Of a stretch of DNA of 64,000 bases, positions 61,553 through 64,000 are shown piece by piece (position 1 is the first letter of the stretch; each line of letters begins with the position of its first letter). Origin of the DNA: Isoptericola luteus (GTDB lineage: Bacteria > Actinomycetota > Actinomycetes > Actinomycetales > Cellulomonadaceae). Both the position numbers and the translations under genes were made by a program. Location: assembly GCF_020297055.1 (NCBI RefSeq), contig NZ_JAIXCQ010000003.1:1-64000 (forward strand). Direction: 5' to 3'. The notes beneath the pieces are model-generated. The model was not told the DNA's origin, did not search any database, and saw nothing but the letters and a program-made list of their open reading frames with translations.

Positions 61553-62989
61553 TCAGCCCTGCGGCAGCCCCAGACGCCGGCGCGCATACCGGACGCCGCG
61601 GCCGAGCATGGTGGTCGGCGCCCCGGGGTCGGTCACGACCTCCAGCGCCCGGCGCACCTGCGTGGCCCGCGCCGCGTCGCCGCTCGCGTACAGCTCCTCC
61701 TGCTGGTCGCGCAGCCAGCCGCGGGCCGCGGCGGCGCGGTCCGACGTCTCCACGGCCCGGCGGTCCGCCTCCCGGCGCGCCGCGTCGCCCCGGGTCCGAC
61801 TCTCCAGCTGCATCGTCTTGCCGTGCAGGCGACCGGACAGCCACACCTCCAGCTCGCCGAGCGGCAGGCACTCGCGCTCGGAGGGGAGCTCTCCGGTCAG
61901 GGAGCGGTAGATCTGCGCCAGGTTGTCCAGCGTGATGCCGTACAGCCGCTCGCGCTCCTTGCGGGCGCGCTCCTGCATCGCGTCGTAGTCCTCGTAGCAG
62001 CGCTCGACGTTCGCCACGATGCGGGCGCCGAGATCAGGGTCGTCGACGTCGATCAGCAGGTCCTCGATGCCCACCTCCTGGGCGAAGTAGACCATCTTCG
62101 GCGAGTTGTCGATCGGCACCACCAGCGAACCTGCCCCGAACGGGACCATCGCCCCGTGACCGCGCGAGGACACCACGATCGGCACCTGGGAGAAGTGCCG
62201 CGGACCCGACAGCACGTCCCGGCCCTGCGTGTTCATCTCGACGAACGTGAAGTCGTCGAACCCGTGCGCGCGCAGGTAGTCGACGACCGGCACGTCGAAC
62301 TTCGCGAAGAACGAGGCGAGCTCGATCTCGTAGCCGGCTGCCTTGAGCGTCCGGCAGGCCGACAGGACCTGGTCGGCCATGCGCTCGTAGCCGTCCCACG
62401 GCGACCGCGTGAGCTGCAGCGTCACCCGCCGCGCCCGCTCAGGTGCGGCCGCCGGGTCCCCCGCGCCGTCCACGAGGTGCCGGATGAACGTCGTCGGGCA
62501 GGGCTGGAACACGATGCGGTCGTGGAACCGCTTGTCCACGATCTCCTTGATCCGCTCGATCGAGCCGTGGTTGCGCATCCCCACGAAGGGCGAGTCCTCG
62601 ATGACGGCCTCGAAGTGGTCCTTGAACACCGGGGCGAGGCCCCGGTGGTGGCGGTACACGTTGAAGCCGAGGGCGAAGACGATGGTGCGGCGCATCAGGC
62701 GCGCCGTCTCGGTGCTGGACCTGAACGCCCAGCCGGAGAGCTTGGGGTTGCGCGGGATGATGAGGCCACCGCCGGCGATGAGGCCGGCGTCGAACGTGTT
62801 GGCCCGCTCCACCAGGCGCGGGCGGATCATGTAGCGGCTGTCCGCGCCGTCCTCGATACGGAAGTAGCGCCGACCCCCGAACGAGTGGAACAGGTAGCGG
62901 ATCGCCTCGGCCAGCAGGGCGTCGCCGTAGTTGTTGTGCGTGTAGAGCTGCCAGGAGAACAGCCGCGCCGGTTCCGTGGTGGTTCGCAT
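61553..62989 (-). CDS. polysaccharide pyruvyltransferase family protein
   Basis: This 478-residue protein has the PS_pyruv_trans pattern: LYTHNNYGDALLAEAIRYL, AGLIAGGGLIIPRNP, PFVGMRNHGSIERIKEI, then VPIVVSSRGHGAMVPFGAGSLVVPIDN with the family His. It should transfer pyruvate from PEP to a sugar as a ketal, giving the polymer negative charge. The C-terminal ~110 residues are charged and helical. ATG 62989 follows AGAGGA by five bases and gives a natural start; the frame upstream to 63076 looks non-coding. It lies among conserved genes but fits the polymer locus. Confidence 0.82.
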   Translation of the reverse strand: MRTTTEPARLFSWQLYTHNNYGDALLAEAIRYLFHSFGGRRYFRIEDGADSRYMIRPRLVERANTFDAGLIAGGGLIIPRNPKLSGWAFRSSTETARLMRRTIVFALGFNVYRHHRGLAPVFKDHFEAVIEDSPFVGMRNHGSIERIKEIVDKRFHDRIVFQPCPTTFIRHLVDGAGDPAAAPERARRVTLQLTRSPWDGYERMADQVLSACRTLKAAGYEIELASFFAKFDVPVVDYLRAHGFDDFTFVEMNTQGRDVLSGPRHFSQVPIVVSSRGHGAMVPFGAGSLVVPIDNSPKMVYFAQEVGIEDLLIDVDDPDLGARIVANVERCYEDYDAMQERARKERERLYGITLDNLAQIYRSLTGELPSERECLPLGELEVWLSGRLHGKTMQLESRTRGDAARREADRRAVETSDRAAAARGWLRDQQEELYASGDAARATQVRRALEVVTDPGAPTTMLGRGVRYARRRLGLPQG

Positions 62990-63196
62990 GAGGTTCCTCT
63001 CGTCCCAGGCCACCGTCACGACGCGACCGATCGCCTGCGCCCCCGGGACCTCTTCCGGGAGGTTATCCACGCGCACACGCCGCTTCGGCGCGCCTCCGGC
63101 CCTCTCACGAGAACGTCGACCAGACGTTCCAAGAGTTCATCGCCGGGCCGCTCGACGTTCACCACGAGCCGCGGTGCGCCGGGGAGGTGCGGTCTG

Positions 63197-63556
63197 TCAG
63201 TCGCCCTCGGCGCGCAGCACGCGCAGGTGCCCGCGGCGGGCGGTCTCCGTCACCGACGTCGGCTCGGCGCCCGGCGCAGGCCTCGTGCGGCCGGCCTCGC
63301 GCACGGCCTCGGCGAGCGCGGACAGGTCATCAGGGGTGGGGCCGGCCTCCTCGAAGGCCGGCATGAGCCGCACGACCTCCCACCCGCGCGGGGCGGTCAG
63401 GCGCTCGGCGTGGTCGGCGCAGAGGTCGTAGCTGTGCGGCTCGGCGTGCTGGGCGAGGGGCCCCAGGACGGCAGTCGAGTCCGCGTACACGTACGTGAGG
63501 GTCGCGACGGCGGCATGCGTGCATGCCGTGCGGGAACACTGCCTGACCGATCTCAC
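63197..63556 (-). CDS. DUF3499 family protein
   Basis: The 119-residue product begins VRSVRQCSRTACTHAA and has SYDLCADHAERLTAPRGWEVVRL. The cysteines and histidine are spaced as in a small zinc-binding fold, the hallmark of actinobacterial DUF3499 proteins of unknown function. GTG 63556 has no ribosome site, but TATCCT stands six bases before it on the minus strand, so the transcript is probably leaderless. The family is often found near manB and a metallopeptidase gene, as here. Confidence 0.85.
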   Translation of the reverse strand: MRSVRQCSRTACTHAAVATLTYVYADSTAVLGPLAQHAEPHSYDLCADHAERLTAPRGWEVVRLMPAFEEAGPTPDDLSALAEAVREAGRTRPAPGAEPTSVTETARRGHLRVLRAEGD

Positions 63557-63628
63557 GCTGGGAGGATACGCCGATCGTCGACCTCGCCGCGGAGGCTCGC
63601 CGGATCCGCCGCGGCGTAGGCTCGGCGG
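63557..63628. promoter_or_regulatory. compact divergent promoter region, DUF3499 and metallopeptidase
   Basis: Only 72 bases separate the two divergent GTG starts. TATCCT (minus) and TAGGCT (plus, 63617-63622) each stand about six bases before a start codon, which fits two leaderless transcripts. Confidence 0.4.
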
Positions 63629-64000
63629 GTGGAGCAGAACCAGGTACCTGCCGTGCGCCGGCGCGACCGTCGGGGCCGCGGGCTCCGCGGCCCCCTCATG
63701 CCGCCCGGCACCCCTGCGCACCGCACGCGGGCCGAGGTCTTCGACGACCTCGTGCTCGACGTCGTGGAGCTCGTCGAGCGCCGCTGGGCCGCCCAGCTCG
63801 CGGGGACGGAGTTCGCCGTCGAGGAGGTGCCTCCGTCGGACCCCGCGCCCTGGGAGACGGACGGCGTCCCGCTCGGCCGGTGCTTCCCCGCGGAGTCGGG
63901 ACGGCCCGCCCGCGTCGTCGTCTACCGGCGTCCGGTGGAGCTGCGTGCCGTCGACGACGCCGACCGCGTGGACCTGGTGCGCGAGGTCGTCGTCGAACAG
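63629..64000 (+). CDS. metallopeptidase family protein (DUF1025/zincin-like), N-terminal part, cut by the window edge
   Basis: The frame open to the window edge gives 124 residues. It has a basic start (VEQNQVPAVRRRDRRGRG), then HRTRAEVFDDLVLDVVELVERRW, the beginning of the actinobacterial metallopeptidase family with a later HExxH motif. The last visible residues (VVVYRRPVELRAVDDADRV) run into the region just before that motif, which is outside. GTG 63629 is probably leaderless. The family sits next to DUF3499 in many actinobacteria. The peptidase role is known only by family resemblance. Confidence 0.75.
   Translation, partial: MEQNQVPAVRRRDRRGRGLRGPLMPPGTPAHRTRAEVFDDLVLDVVELVERRWAAQLAGTEFAVEEVPPSDPAPWETDGVPLGRCFPAESGRPARVVVYRRPVELRAVDDADRVDLVREVVVEQ

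Overview
The window is very GC-rich, with dense genes, frequent GTG/TTG starts, several starts that look leaderless, and 4-nt stop/start overlaps. Together with genes typical of high-GC Gram-positives (a DUF3499 protein, manB next to a Trm112-family protein, GlfT2, Stealth proteins, TagF-like polymerases), this points to an actinobacterium. My best guess is the order Micrococcales (Cellulosimicrobium/Promicromonospora/Cellulomonas type). No rRNA, tRNA, CRISPR array, phage gene or recognisable transposase was seen.

Almost the whole window is one large cell-wall glycopolymer locus. (1) 1-4184, minus strand: the start of a MurA gene and two Stealth-family sugar-phosphate transferases. (2) 4596-14089, plus strand: a nucleotide-sugar dehydrogenase, a membrane-anchored methyltransferase, an AT3-SGNH O-acyltransferase and two large tandem glycosyltransferases. 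(3) 14090-24158, minus strand: a partly mirrored block with a membrane-anchor fragment, a TupA-like ATP-grasp enzyme and its coupled partner, a second AT3-SGNH acyltransferase, two TagF-like polymerases and a second dehydrogenase. (4) 24289-28784: sulfate activation genes cysN, cysD and cysQ on minus and a cysC fusion on plus. (5) 28861-38438: a TagGH-type ABC exporter, two TagB-like proteins, a nucleotidyltransferase, a TarM-like GT4 enzyme and a pyruvyltransferase-GT8 fusion. (6) 38451-46602: a sugar O-methyltransferase and a nonulosonic (sialic-like) acid module with a single NeuA-HAD-NeuB reading frame, a polysialyltransferase-like pair and a membrane GT2, then manA. (7) 46641-47896: a DUF559/AbiEi-like gene bracketed by two nearly identical long palindromes. 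(8) 47914-52788: a galactofuranan module (glf, a double GT2 protein, glfT2). (9) 52890-58385: a secreted amidase, a SpoIID/LytB protein and a CstII-like sialyltransferase-GT8 fusion. (10) 58550-64000: conserved chromosomal genes (Trm112, manB, a second manA, a pyruvyltransferase, DUF3499, a metallopeptidase).

Together the genes could make and export teichoic-acid-like polymers with poly(glycerol/ribitol phosphate) backbones. The polymers could be decorated with uronic acids, O-acyl and O-methyl groups, pyruvate ketals and CMP-activated nonulosonic acids, and a separate galactofuranan could be built. PAPS supply sits directly upstream of a TagF gene, suggesting sulfation, but no sulfotransferase was recognised here.

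The most novel-looking items are the palindrome-bracketed nuclease gene, the three-domain NeuA-HAD-NeuB frame, the GT42-GT8 fusion, the mirror-image duplication of dehydrogenase and acyltransferase genes, and a 25-codon leader frame in front of a TagF gene.
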